Positions 1-10,249 are shown, numbered from the stretch's first letter. The stretch is 64,000 nucleotides of DNA from Dendrolimus kikuchii (GCA_019925095.2 CM034410.1:15172436-15236435), one strand, 5' to 3'. Notes: a model not told the origin generated them from the letters alone. Program-made: numbers and translations.

Positions 1-1202
1 TAATTCCTGAATCAATTTTATACGTTTTTACATTCCAATTATCATGCACATGGATCTATTTTCGTCATTACAAAGTTTTAACAAATTAGAAAAGTCTTTG
101 TTAAATAAAGTTAAATGAACTGAGATACTTTTGATTATATTACAAAACTTTGCAATTTGTATAAAATATATAACGTCATAAGTTTCTACAAGTAATATGA
201 ACCAAATAGCGCATTTAATTCTATCGCGTTATTTTAAACGTAATATTATAAAGATGTTATTATAATTCTTGTTCTTTATTATGTAGATATTGTAAATAAT
301 GTCAAATTTGTTGTTACAAGTGTTGACAATTCCTATTGCAAACATTGAAATCTTTTGTTTTACACTTTCACTGCTGGTCTGCCATATTGAAAACTAACTT
401 TTAATGTTGTATCGCATACAATATTAATAGATCATTACAATAATAAACTTTATTAAAAATCAAAGTTTGTCTATACGACTGGTATAAAAGATAAAACAAA
501 TTAATATGTTTTGTTAATATATAATTTTGCTTACGAAAGAAAATACCAAGGCACCATAAACTAATAAGAATTTTTAGCATTCTTACTTAAACAAAGTTCG
601 ATATAATAATACTCTTTGGAACACGTATTAGCTTTCTTACTATCCTATTGCAATTCTGCGGTTTTGTTATTGCTTTGATAGTTTTGTTTTATAACTAAGA
701 AAGATAAGACAGTCTACGTTTTAATTTTGTATAATAATATTTTGTACAGGAAAGAGCGTAACTGTGATTCGATACTTGAGAAGTTATCTGTGTTCAATTG
801 GGGAGTATCTTTCATGCATAATGTATATAATTATAGTAATTCTTCAGCTAAGTTTTATCTCAAGATTAATAGCCATCTTATACAGATCTATAATTATATT
901 CAGACATTATCAGATTAAAAACAATAAAATGTTTTTAATGACTTCACATTATTGTCTATTGATATACATAATGGAGGCATAGATAAGTAAGGGATTTGGG
1001 TCACGGTTTTGATCCGGTTGGATAATTGAGCTTGGGTGGGTTGCCCGCTGCGTTAACGGTGTAGCGTCTTATTGTATTCTCAAAAGTCCTTTTTCAAAGA
1101 AAGGTCGGGCGCTGACTCGGCTGTTTTGGATTAACGCATCACCTATATGTTTATGATCGCCTGGTATATTGTGCTCTTTGAAATGTCACAATAAAACAGT
1201 AA
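1..1202. other. AT-rich DNA, no feature recognised
   Basis: I see no protein-like reading frame, terminal repeat or known repeat end here. Base composition rises in GC between about 1000 and 1150, but that part matches nothing else in the window. Confidence 0.5.
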
Positions 1203-1375
1203 TTTATTTTATTATACAACAGACAGGCTGACGGCCTAACTGTGATGGAAAGTGGTTGTTACCGTCGCCTATGAACATTTGCAACACCAAAGCTGCCACC
1301 AATGTGCTGCCGGACTCAAGATGAGACTGGAACTCAAGGTTGTTATGACGGCATACTCTAGACCAGGGATCCAAT
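1203..1375 (-). mobile_element. GGTGG-SINE, diverged copy
   Basis: Read on the minus strand, this carries the body and 3' tail of the GGTGG-SINE: the conserved block around CCATAGGCGA, the purine-rich GGTAAC/CTTTCCATC region and the GGCCGTC...CTGTCTG tail. It lacks the GC-rich head. It is more diverged than most copies and closer to the one at 49384-49616. Confidence 0.65.
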
Positions 1376-1470
1376 TATGCTATTTCAAGATCTTAGCGTT
1401 ACGAAGATATTTCAAAGTACGATTCCATTGCGATGGAATTAAAAGTTCCTATTCTACTAAATCCACAATA
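1376..1470 (-). mobile_element. LINE C-terminal scrap next to the SINE
   Basis: About 50 bases at 1388-1437 match, in opposite orientation, the LINE fragment around 45130-45195 (shared core TCCATTGCGATGG-like). In both places the stretch lies beside a tail of the GGTGG type, suggesting an old LINE from which that tail comes. No intact frame remains. Confidence 0.4.
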
Positions 1471-1691
1471 TCTTCTCGATATCGTCACGGCAGAATAATA
1501 ATAGATAAAAATTGGTATTACCATTAGCACAATGACGTTAGCCGAAATTAATATTGAAAAGCTACAGAAAATTCTAAAAGTTATTCCGCGAGTTTTCGCT
1601 TATAAATATTTATAAAGATTAAACAGAATACCGAAATCAGGCAAATCTACAATTGAGACAATAATTTCCAGCGATTTTGAGGTGTGAGAGA

Positions 1692-1795
1692 GGCGACAAA
1701 ACAACACTTGGCTATGTGTTGTTTTGTCGCCCCTTGCGACAGGCCACCTAGCCGCAGGAATTACCTACTATTCCTTCTTTGTTCCTGCACAGGTA
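1692..1795 (-). mobile_element. GGTGG-SINE head fragment with fold-back
   Basis: The right part is the GC-rich head of the SINE on the minus strand (GTCGCC...GGCCGCAGG...CCTGCAC). Its first 16 bases are repeated in inverse just upstream: 1692-1707 and 1716-1731 are perfect inverted arms around an 8-base loop. This resembles a snap-back event at the end of a truncated copy. Confidence 0.65.
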
Positions 1796-2056
1796 TAATT
1801 ATTTGTGTTGTATATTTTTTATTAAACGAACTGTATAAAAACATTCTTTATTATTTTATACAACAGTTATAAAAAATATATTAATAAATTACAGAAGTTA
1901 AACATCAACTTTATTACTCACCGTATTTTTTTCTGAAATCTAATTTCCAAACAAATTATGTTTTCCTAAAGAATTCACGTAGCCAATTGTTTACGCTCAG
2001 TATGAACATCGTATGTTTGGTTATAATTTGAAGGATGGATTTGGTGTGCAATTTTA

Positions 2057-2270
2057 TACATACATACATAACTTCACGCCAGTTCCCTTGCGGGGTAGGC
2101 ACGAACAACAGAGCGCCATTTGGGCTTATTCTTACACACCTCACTTGCTTCTTTGACATTCATAAATCTTGTCATGCAGGTTCGTCTGTTCTTAAGGCTC
2201 CTGACATCACCATCTGCTAGTACACGATCAATTTGATCACGGAAGGTGTGTCGTGGCCTTCCACGACTTC
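2057..2270 (-). mobile_element. TATG-LINE 3' end
   Basis: This minus-strand copy of the RTE-type LINE covers the last 60 or so codons, from the GRPRHTF motif to the terminal ARELA and stop, plus a short (TATG)n tail at the left end. I could not find a convincing target-site duplication. Confidence 0.85.
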
Positions 2271-2503
2271 TAATAAAAAAATGTATAAATAAAATAGGTT
2301 TTTATAATATTTTTTATTTATTTAAGGAAACAAACAATTACACCATTAAAGAAAGTTATGATAGATAATTATTACTTGTGACGAAACCAGCGATGTTGCG
2401 CACAACTATAATAATAATAATAAGGCTGTCTGTCAGTGCATCTATTATCTGAAAATTAAGAATTTATTTTTATGTGTAATTTATTCGATTGAAACAATTA
2501 ATT

Positions 2504-2687
2504 ACTAGCAGAATAGCGTGTACTAGCAGAAGGTGATGTCAGGAGCCTTAAGAACAGACGAGCTTGCATGACAAGAGTTATGAATGTCAAAGAGGCAAGT
2601 GAGGTGTGTAAGAATAAGCCTAAATGGCACTCTGTTGTTCGTGCCTACCCCGCAAGGGAACTGGCGTGAAGTTATGTATGTATGTAT
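2504..2687 (+). mobile_element. TATG-LINE 3' end with 13-bp TSD
   Basis: A heavily 5'-truncated copy encoding the last 50 or so residues (RSLKNRRACMTRVMNVKEAS and on), ending in (TATG)n. The 13-bp direct repeat GAAACAATTAATT flanks it at 2491-2503 and 2688-2700, marking a target-primed insertion. The 5' junction carries a small repeat of ACTAGCAGA. Confidence 0.9.
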
Positions 2688-2700
2688 GAAACAATTAATT

Positions 2701-3066
2701 GTGTGTTTCTGATGCAATAAGAACTCCCTCGCTTAGAATCACTCAAAGACCTATAATTGGATTTTGCTTGAAGATCATTCTATAATATTCATAGATAGTT
2801 TATACTGGCTGTATACAAATCACACAGAGCTGTTTATTAGAAAATAATAACATTATTTCTACTCTTATGGTATACTTGCAACAACTCAAAAGGGTTTATG
2901 GCAATAAAAGAACAGCAGCTGGTCACTACATTAGAACACCTCGCCATCCCTGCAACAGTTTTTACATTATCAGAAACTTAACAAATTGGAACAACCGATA
3001 GCGTATTAAGTCATTGATAAACTATTTAAAAAAAAGGGGTTATGAATGACAAGAATTTAATACATT
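2701..3066. other. No feature recognised
   Basis: AT-rich DNA without coding signal, terminal repeats or matches to other parts of the window. Confidence 0.5.
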
Positions 3067-3305
3067 ATTCTTCTTCTTCTTCTTCAGCCACTCTCAGTCC
3101 ACTGCTGGACGTAGGCCTCCCCAAGTACGCGCCACATATCCCGGTCTCCCGTCTTCCTCATCCAGCCCCTGCCGGCAATCTTGCGCAGGTCGTCAGTCCA
3201 CCGGGCTGGCGGGCGTCCTACGCTACGTTTGCCGAGATGTGGTCTCCGCTCCAGGACTCGTTTGCTCCATCGGCCGTCGATCCTGCGACAGACGGCCGAT
3301 GGAGC
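3067..3305 (-). pseudogene. RTE-like LINE reverse transcriptase C-terminus (second family)
   Basis: On the minus strand an open frame of about 65 codons ends at 3084-3086 and is followed by a (GAA)n tail. It contains GRWSKRVLE, KRSVGRPPARWTDDL, WMRK, DRDMWR and GEAYVQQWT, the typical order at the very C-terminus of RTE-like reverse transcriptases. The frame has no internal stop, so the copy is fairly young. Everything upstream, including the polymerase domain, is missing. The 5' truncation point is a perfect 15-bp fold-back (3264-3278 with 3291-3305). A degenerate relative lies at 38007-38074. Confidence 0.8.
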
Positions 3306-3325
3306 CGATTTAATACATTATTGTT

Positions 3326-3556
3326 GACGGCCTCTGTGGTTAAGCGGGCTAAGCCTTTGCCGGCCTACCTCACTTCAACGCAGAGGCTCCGGGTTCGATT
3401 CCTGGTATAGTAAATTTCGGAAACGTATTTTCTCCGTTATTTACTATGGTTTGGAAGTCTGGGATCGGCCCCAAAGTAGTCCGTTGTATATTACCCATAA
3501 CACAAGCGTAACTTGCTTAATTTGGGGATATACAATGTCTGTGTTTGTCTGCCGAT
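3326..3556 (+). mobile_element. S2 SINE, tRNA-headed
   Basis: The head has an A box (TGGTTAAGCGG, 3337-3347) and a perfect B box (GGTTCGATTCC, 3392-3402) at tRNA-like spacing. A body follows with CTGGGATCGGCCCC, and the 3' part reads TTTGGGGATATACAAT. It is the most complete S2 copy here and a retroposon rather than a tRNA gene: no acceptor stem can be formed around the boxes. Confidence 0.8.
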
Positions 3557-3848
3557 TGTTTGGAAATTTTAGATAATATTTTAAATATTATATTAAAAGT
3601 TTTACATGTCATAAAATAATTCGAACACAGTAAAAATCTATCGCGTCTACCAACATGAAAATAAAATTTAGTGAATACCGTCTATGTATAATTGACAGAT
3701 TTTGAATTACAATTTACACAATTACGACATCATATTAGAGATTAGAATTATGGTAAATTATGGAGAACTACTCAAGACAAAATAGGCGCTAATTACAGAA
3801 TAAATAAAAATATAACATTATTATTCAATTAACGAAATGGCCGATTGT
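3557..3848. other. No feature recognised
   Basis: AT-rich DNA between two retroposons, with no repeat match or coding signal. Confidence 0.45.
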
Positions 3849-4170
3849 ATCCGTGCAGGAACGGAGAAAGAATACAATTTCCTGCGGCCGGGCGGCCTGT
3901 CGTAAGAGGCGACTTAATAACCCACAGCCAGGTGGTAGGGCATTTGCCCGACTGGATGGCTACCACCCCTGGTCAAGAGCATACCGCCATAACAACCTTG
4001 AGGTGTGTTCCGGCATTAGTGACCAGGTTCCAGTTTCCCTTAAGAGAGCAGCAGCGCATTTGTAGCAACTTTGGTGTTGCAAATGTCCATAGGCGATGGT
4101 AACTGCTTTCCATCAAGTGGGCCGTCTGCCTGTCTGCTGATCTCCTGCAATAAAAAAAAAAAAAAAAAAA
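3849..4170 (+). mobile_element. GGTGG-SINE, full-length copy
   Basis: Complete copy: head starting ATCCGTGCAGG, the TGTCGTAAGAGGCGAC block, the CCAGGTGGTAGGGC block, the LINE-like tail from about 4068 and an A tail of about 20 bases. The family's reading frames are not maintained as protein. The 3' 85 bases match the end of the LINE at 15500-17493. Confidence 0.88.
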
Positions 4171-4879
4171 GTTTTGAAATAAGACAGTACATAACAAAAT
4201 TAATTAATAAACTTAAGAAGAAATCACGACAAGAACAACTAAATAAATGTAACACTTATTTTCAAATTCTTAATACAAATAGATTTGTTTTTGGAATTAA
4301 CTCTATGTATATTGACGAAGACGTACAGCGTTAAGACTGAGTGCCGTTCAAGAAAACGTATCTAAAAATAAACCGTATTCACATCGTTACACATCAAAAG
4401 AGGCCCGATCAGTTCGAGAAAGCATCAAACCATTTAACCTCTTGAATAAAACTAGTTAAAACGTTCAATAGCCTCAAGAATTTCACTCGCTACCAATAAT
4501 AAGGCAATTGGTGCCAATGAGTGGTTAGATTAATTCTTAACAAGCAGTTGTGAGAAATTACACGACGTTGGACCAAATGTGATTAAGGCTATTCAATGTT
4601 TAAGCGGTTATTACACTAAGCTAATTTAGGGAACTAATAATTGAGAAGGTGCCCGTATAAAGAAACGTGAAAGACTTAGAGGATAGGTAGCCAGCGATCG
4701 ATGTGGAGTTTATTCAGACAATACTTCTTCTTCTTGATTCATTGATAACAGTGTATGTACCAGCTAATGCTGCCCTAGTAATTACACTTGCAGTATTCAA
4801 TATTTTTGACATTTTCACTCTTTTACAGAAATGGTATTCCCAAGCGCTAATCTATATATTTCTTCTTTTTTAGATATAT
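4171..4879. other. Apparently single-copy AT-rich DNA
   Basis: I see no known repeat, no splice-bounded open frame and no terminal repeats. A CTTCTTCTTCTT run near 4725 is the only simple repeat. Confidence 0.5.
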
Positions 4880-4891
4880 TAAAGTTATATA

Positions 4892-5224
4892 GTTGGTCTG
4901 AAAGAGAGTGTCGGGGTGAAGGTAAGGAAAGGAATGCTCCGGTGGTTCGGGCATGTGGAAAGAATGCATGATGAAAGAATGACTAAACAGATATACAATG
5001 CAAAAGTGGATGGATGCAGAAGTCGTGGAAGGCCACGACACACCTTCCATGATCAAATTGATCGTGTACTAGCGGAGGGTGATGTCAGGAGCCTTAAGAA
5101 CAGACGAGTGTGCATGACAACAGTTATCAATGTCAAAGAAGCAAGTGAGGTGTGTAAGAATGGGCCTAAATGGCGCTCTGTTGTTCGTGCCTACCCCGCA
5201 AGGGAACTGGCGTGAAGTTGTATG
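4892..5224 (+). mobile_element. TATG-LINE 3' end with 12-bp TSD
   Basis: Encodes about 109 C-terminal residues in one open frame, from VGLKESVGVKVRKGMLRWFG through GRPRHTF to ARELA and stop. The tail is very short. TAAAGTTATATA is repeated at 4880-4891 and 5225-5236. Truncation is at the 5' side, as usual for target-primed reverse transcription. Confidence 0.9.
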
Positions 5225-5236
5225 TAAAGTTATATA

Positions 5237-5995
5237 AACATGGACATGTTGTTTTTGCCATTTTGCAAGTACTGCGTTTGCCACAAGGAGAGCAGAATTA
5301 TGGTGCAGTGGGCAAGGCTTCGGAACCGGTAGAAAAATTAACCGGTTATAGCCTAAGTGTAGGAAATTTTCTTTTCGGTTTTTTTCTCATTTCTATGCTG
5401 AATCAAACGGTTTTTGAAAAGAAAAGTTCGTTAAAAAGGTTTTGTTGAATAAACCGGTTTCCAAGGATTTCGAACGGTTTTTACCGCACACCTTCAAAGC
5501 GCGACCATGTGGGATACTGCAAGCTTTCAGTCGTACACAAACACACGTTAAGAGATATTCCTCTTCTGGCGGAAAAAACCGGTTAATGCAGGTTTATAGG
5601 ACACTTTCTTTAACCGCCCGTTAACACTTGTCGGGTTGTTGGGCTCGACGAACAATGATTGCTCTAATGGCAAAACATTTTATATGCAGCAATTCACACT
5701 TACCCGACATCGTTTTTATGTCGGCGCCGACATGAAATGTTGAGTGTTTTGACAGCCGTCTACATCGGTAAAAAAATTTGAGTCGGTCGCTTATGAGCAC
5801 GTGTAGGACGCCGTTCACATATATCGGATATTGGACCCGGCAAAACTCTCCCCACTCCCCTTTCTACCACTGGCTGCTCTGTGCCGCAAATCATGCACAA
5901 GCATATCGCAGAGCTCCAGCTTGGATCGGGTGTGACGGCACTGATACCTGCTTAAAACATGGCACCTGACAATCGACAAGTGGGGACAAGCTGTA
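5237..5995. other. Unclassified region with ACCGGTT motifs and a palindrome
   Basis: AACCGGTT-like octamers occur near 5317, 5338, 5453 and 5577, and reappear at 7029-7065. A perfect 16-bp palindrome (ATGTCGGCGCCGACAT) lies at 5718-5733. There is no protein-like frame, and no terminal inverted repeats could be fixed, so a DNA element is only a possibility. Confidence 0.4.
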
Positions 5996-6150
5996 CGGTT
6001 TACACTTCTAAGAAGAAGTGTGACATTGTGTGACAACGGGTGGGAGGGATCCTAAATTTCATGACGTCACATTTCAAAATCTAATGTATTTAAGCTTTGT
6101 AATACGAAATTTCAACTATGAGCAGTGTTTAAATTATTTTTTAGTATATT
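5996..6150 (+). mobile_element. E-family repeat, partial
   Basis: The GTGTGACAACGGGTGGGAGG block, the TTTAAGCTTTG block and the GAGCAGTGTTTAAA block occur in the same order in the copies at 43730-44250, 50445-51480 and 25105-25235. Class unknown. The F module lies 700 bp downstream, beyond an inserted LINE fragment. Confidence 0.6.
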
Positions 6151-6235
6151 ATATAATAAGTTATAACATATAATCGAATACAATGCAAGAAAACTTAACT
6201 TATTTGTATTGTATTCTACTCATAGTCCCTCAAGA

Positions 6236-6814
6236 CTATAAGTAGAATACTGAGCCCAGATCACCGTCTTCTATGGGTAAGGTGCCCAGAAGGCTGGCTA
6301 CTTCTCCTCGCTGGATCGCCATACTGGTCCGTTGGCAGAGGTAAGCACCAGCCCTCTGATCACCCGAAGAGTCAATGTGTCGTTTCGATAAATTTTGGTA
6401 TAGGCTCATGGCCTCAGGACCCCACGGTCCAAGCGTCTCGACAGCAAACGGCACAAACATATAACTCTCACAGAGGGTTGCATATTTGCGCCGCTTGAGT
6501 GATTCGGCTGTTTGCGCCGCTGAACCGGCTGATTTAGACGTGTTTGGTAAATGGGATGCGGCCAACGTGTCTACGCAAGCCGCATCCCACACCAAAGGTT
6601 TGCCACGCTGTCAGGGAATTAGAGTCATTCCGTCGGGACGCCTACCATCGTCATGTGCAATACCGTTCGGCTCCAATAAAGCCGGCACGTTAGCGGTGGC
6701 AAGCACCCTCCGTAAGACATCATTCAAGGCAGCGTGGCGTGACCATCTGCCCGCACTGCGGCGGCAAGAAAGACCGTGGTATCCCAGGTCGATTATCTCT
6801 GTTCCACAGACGCA
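6236..6814 (-). pseudogene. Non-LTR reverse transcriptase C-terminal domain, one stop
   Basis: The minus strand reads as a 193-codon frame with one in-frame stop. It has the Cys-His pattern C-x-C...H-x-x-x-C followed by [11 protein letters not shown], then [39 protein letters not shown] and AIQRG...LLGTLP. This order belongs to the C-terminal part of a non-LTR retrotransposon polyprotein, downstream of the polymerase. The polymerase and endonuclease are missing. Related pieces lie at 45003-45200 (+) and 45620-45840 (-). Just beyond the natural stop is a 17-bp hairpin (6211-6250). Confidence 0.75.
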
Positions 6815-6844
6815 ATTTTTTTAAATTATTAAAAAAAAATTAAA

Positions 6845-7026
6845 TCCAAATAAAACTAATTACGGAACAGCTGTTTTCATTTAATAATTTCTTGGTGTTA
6901 AATTAGAAAATATATGATGTCACACTAGGGAGAATGGAGTCTTACAAATGTGACTAGGTATTACAAGGACAGAGGAGGGGTCAAAAAATCATGAATCTCG
7001 TTTGACGTAATTTGTGGTTGGCCCTA
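6845..7026 (+). mobile_element. F module, 180-bp repeat
   Basis: This matches 24602-24783 in reverse orientation over its whole length: ACGGAACAGCTG start, the GATGTCACA...GTGAC core, GGAGGGGT and TTTGACGTAATTT. Both copies lie next to an E-family block in the same relative order, so E and F may be parts of one larger element. Confidence 0.6.
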
Positions 7027-7066
7027 AACCGGTTATAACTGATTAAAACCGGTTTAGTTTAAACCG

Positions 7067-7273
7067 TTTAAGGCCACGACACACCTTCCATGATCAAATT
7101 GATCGTGTACTAGCAGAAGGTGATGTCAGGAGCCTTAAGAACAGACGAGCGTGCATGACAAGAGTTATGAATGTCAAAGAAGCAAGTGAGGTGTGTAAGA
7201 ATAAGTCTAAATGGCGCTCTGTTGTTCGTGCCTACCCCGCAAGGGAACTGGCGTGAAGTTATGTATGTATGTA
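7067..7273 (+). mobile_element. TATG-LINE 3' end with 14-bp TSD
   Basis: Encodes the last 60 or so residues from GRPRHTF on, with a (TATG)n tail. TTTAGTTTAAACCG is perfectly repeated at 7053-7066 and 7274-7287. The element split an AACCGGTT-rich stretch like that at 5.3-5.6 kb. Confidence 0.92.
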
Positions 7274-7535
7274 TTTAGTTTAAACCGGATCTTAGCTTTG
7301 GCAGCGGGCACCTCCTCAGCACGTGGGTTTAAGGATCTACCTGAATGGGGTTCATGTCTCGCTCGCGCAGTACATTTGTGAAAATATAAAGTAACTAATT
7401 TCCTTACGATTTTTTTTTATTTAAACAAGGTATCATAATTAACAATAGAACTTAATTTTTATTCACAAGAGTTGGTTTTCATGTATAAAAATGTATAGGA
7501 ATCAAAATCAAATTTCTGTGACACATTTGTAAAAT

Positions 7536-7772
7536 TGTTTTTTATTGCATGGTTCAGCAGACACGCAGACAGCCCATCTGATAGAAAGCGGTTTCCATCG
7601 CCTATTGCCATTTGTAACTCCAAAGGTGCTACCAATATGCTGCCGATCTCTAAAGGGAGACCGAAGCCTGGCCCCTAATGCCGGAACACACCTCGAGGTT
7701 GCTATAGCGGCACACGCTAGACCAGGGGTGGTAGGCATCCAGACGGGCAAATACTCTAACACCTGGCTGTGG
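7536..7772 (-). mobile_element. GGTGG-SINE
   Basis: Minus-strand copy with T-rich left end, tail and body. It stops just after the CCACCTGGCTGTGGG block, so most of the GC-rich head is absent. Several substitutions mark it as an older copy. Confidence 0.8.
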
Positions 7773-7871
7773 GTTTTTTTTAAAATAATAGCGGATGCCA
7801 CTTTCAAAAATTTGTCTCTAAGCTCTAACAACTCCAACATTAGATCAAGAGTAATTTCTTTTTTATAAATC

Positions 7872-8433
7872 GGCCGACAAACATACATATTATATATCCC
7901 CAAATTAATCAAGTTACGCTTTTGTTATGGGTAATATACAACGGACTACTCTGGGGCCGATCCCAGACACCCAGACCATAGTAAATAATAGAGAAAATTC
8001 GTTTTTCTTTATTTTTTTATTGCAAGAGTTCAGCAGACAGGCAGACGGCCCACTTTATGGAAAGCTGTTACTATTGCCTATGGAAATTTGCAACATCAAA
8101 GGTGCTATAAATGCGCTTCTGCTCTCTTAAGGGAGACTGGAACCTAGTCACTAAAGCCGGAACATAACTCAAGGTTATTGTGGCGACAGACTTTAGACCA
8201 CGAATGGTAGCCATCCAGTCGGGCAAATGCCCTACCACCTGGCTGTGGGTTGTTTTGTCGCCTCTTACGACAGGCCATCCGGCCGCAGTAAAATTGTATT
8301 CTTTCTACATTCCTGCATGGATGTAAATTTCGCTTTCGAAATTTACCATACCAGGAATCGAACCCGAAAACTCTGCGTTGCAGCGAGGTAAGCCGTCAAA
8401 GACTTGCTCAACCACATACACGGTCAGCCAGGT
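7872..8433 (-). mobile_element. S2 SINE split by a GGTGG-SINE
   Basis: The body of S2 is at 7872-8003 and its tRNA-like head at 8326-8433, both on the minus strand. The head shows the inverted B box GGAATCGAACCC. The two halves join cleanly when the GGTGG-SINE between them is removed. Confidence 0.75.
8004..8325 (-). mobile_element. GGTGG-SINE inserted into S2
   Basis: Complete minus-strand copy from the T run to the GC-rich head ending CATGGAT. AAATTCGTTTT-like sequence occurs on both sides (left at about 7996-8006, right at about 8325-8336, a few mismatches), which fits a target-site duplication and shows that this family moves as a retroposon. Confidence 0.82.
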
Positions 8434-8504
8434 TGTTTTGTCGCCTCTTATGACAGGCCGCCCGGTCGCAGGAAATTGTATTCTTTCACCGTTCCTACAC
8501 AGAT
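8429..8504 (-). mobile_element. GGTGG-SINE head fragment
   Basis: Only the GC-rich head is present (AGGTTGTTTTGTCGCC ... GCAGG ... CCTACAC), on the minus strand directly after the S2 head. It may be a separate truncated copy or a rearranged part of the one at 8004-8325. Confidence 0.65.
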
Positions 8505-9017
8505 ATTATTGTCGTAAATCATAGAATGCAGTTTTGTCGTAAGTTAACTATTTACTTTACTGACGATGAACTTACCTGGTGTACCCACTCCTTTGCATTC
8601 TCCCACACAATAACTGAGTCCATATATACTGTCAGCGTGTTTACCAGCTAATTACGAAATGATGACATGTTCCCGACTCGGGCAATAAACTTCGGCCCGC
8701 GAGCGGTTTATGGTGATAACCGTTAGTCATTTATCCACTAAACCATAAAGGAGAATGCATCTGTCGGGCTATATAACTTTCTGTTAAATTGTGCCAAGTG
8801 CTAGTCAGATCTAGCACCGTGAAGTTTTCCGTAGAGACTCGTTCAAAAATAACCTCAAATTTGTTCTATAAATGTTGTTCGAAGCAATTATGGTTGTAAG
8901 TCTGTCTTTCTACGTGGTAGATCCACGCTGAAATCATTATCATGATTACAGCATTTAAGGCAGGCTTCATCGGTGCACATACCACGCTCTCACAGAATAT
9001 CAGCGTGAAACGATTAG
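8505..9017. other. Apparently single-copy DNA
   Basis: There is no match to the repeat families here and no convincing frame. GC content is a little higher than the window average around 8560-8760. Confidence 0.45.
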
Positions 9018-9085
9018 GTTGCCAGTCGGCAGATAAACACACATACTGCATATCCCCAAATTAATGCATATCCGCAAGTTATGCT
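9018..9085 (-). mobile_element. S2 SINE 3' fragment
   Basis: ATATCCCCAAATTAAT and the following AAGTTATGCTT match the 3' part of S2 on the minus strand. No tRNA-like head is present. Confidence 0.45.
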
Positions 9086-9099
9086 TGTTCTTTCACATA

Positions 9100-9420
9100 A
9101 TTATAAAAAAATATTAGAGTTAGGCATGTTTGCTGAAGAGTTTCTTGCACCGCTTCTTCTCTTAAAGCCACAACATGTTGCGAAACGGTGGTAAATTAGA
9201 TTAGGCTCCCATAGAGTAAATAATTATCATAAACAAAATTAAAATTAAATAATTAAAATGAACAAGTTGGCGGTACGCCAAATAAAACTTTAACAATACT
9301 CCTTTACACTTAACATCTTTGTCTTCCGTGATATCGGCTACTGAAAAGTGGCCGAAACGTCGAAATGATAAAAATCAAATAAAATACCGCGCTTAAAACC
9401 GTTAAAACGTAGTTTTATTA
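9100..9420 (+). mobile_element. Penelope-like element (PLE) 3' end
   Basis: Contains the CGCTTCTTCTC...TTGCGAAAC block, the GGCTCCCATAGAGTAAATAA block, the GGCGGTA block, the ACTGAAAAGTGGCCGAAACG motif and the terminal ACCGCGC...AAACGTAGTTTTATTA. The same order flanks a PLE C-terminal frame at 18438-19095. No coding part remains here. Confidence 0.7.
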
Positions 9421-9590
9421 ACTTGTGATATATAACGGACACCTCTGGGGCCGATCCCAGACACCCAGACCATAATAAATTCGTTTTCAGAAATTTACCT
9501 AGCCAGGAATTGAACTTGAGCCTCTGCGTTGCAGTGAGGTAGGCCGGGAAAGGCTTAGCCTGCTCAACCACAAAGGCCGTCGGGTAATCG
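9421..9590 (-). mobile_element. S2 SINE, 3' part missing
   Basis: Minus-strand S2 with the GGGGCCGATCCCAGAC block, an altered B box (GGAATTGAACTTG) and the A-box side (GCTCAACCACAAAGGCCG). It abuts the PLE end at 9420 without a gap. Confidence 0.7.
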
Positions 9591-9956
9591 TGTTTCGCGC
9601 GATGAGTGACTTTCAATGACTCGTTTCCTGCATCCCTGTCCCGTTTTTTCTATTCCAATCCCATATCCCATCTCTTCTATCTCATTTCTGTTGCTCATCC
9701 CCCTATAAGCTCCTCTTTATCCAATCCATGAGCTGAGCCATCTGCCTATTTGTCATCTTCGCAATAAGAAAGAGAGTAGTTTTTGAACCCTTGCAAAAGT
9801 AAGAGAGGGCACATAATTTTTATGATCTTGGGAGTTTCGTAGTAAAATATTATTTAATTTATCCAGATTAGTAACGTATATATATGCGTAGTAGTCCCCA
9901 GAATTAAACGGCTTCACTTCTACCTTTCAATTTTATTAAATTCAAACCTAAAACTT
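9591..9956. other. No feature recognised
   Basis: Pyrimidine-rich stretch at 9630-9720 followed by AT-rich DNA. No repeat match and no coding signal. Confidence 0.45.
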
Positions 9957-10134
9957 TTCTTAAGTTTTCGCGACTTGTATACATAATAAAACTACGTTTT
10001 AACGGTTTGAAGCGCGGTAATTTATTTGATTTTTGGTTTTTCCGAAAAAAAACAAACCTTAAACGTCGCAAAAATCAAAAATCTAATAAATGACCGCGCT
10101 TTAAACCGTTTAAACGTAGTTTTACTAAAACTTT
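9957..10134. mobile_element. PLE terminal sequences as an inverted pair
   Basis: The PLE end CATAATAAAACTACGTTTTA is followed after about 90 bases by its reverse complement, GTTTAAACGTAGTTTTA, with GCGCGG/CCGCGC blocks inside. The hairpin motif between them has been lost. It begins with TTTTCGCGACTTGTATA, a sequence also found at the outer edge of other PLE copies. Confidence 0.65.
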
Positions 10135-10249
10135 ACTGTTTCTTGTTAAATTCACTACAATAACAAAGAAACTAAGTCCATATAGGCTGCACAACTACCC
10201 AGCAAAACGTAGGCGCGAGTCGAAGCCAACCTGATTTGAAGTAATACAA

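Noticed and set aside
3326..3402. tRNA gene
   Set aside because: A and B boxes are good, but no acceptor or anticodon stem can be drawn and the unit recurs with a non-tRNA body.
3853..4065. Recurrent 70-codon frame starting MQERRKNTISC
   Set aside because: It recurs at 10915, 24788, 27123 (-) and 61903 because it reads through the GGTGG-SINE. Indels break it in other copies and it has no domain.
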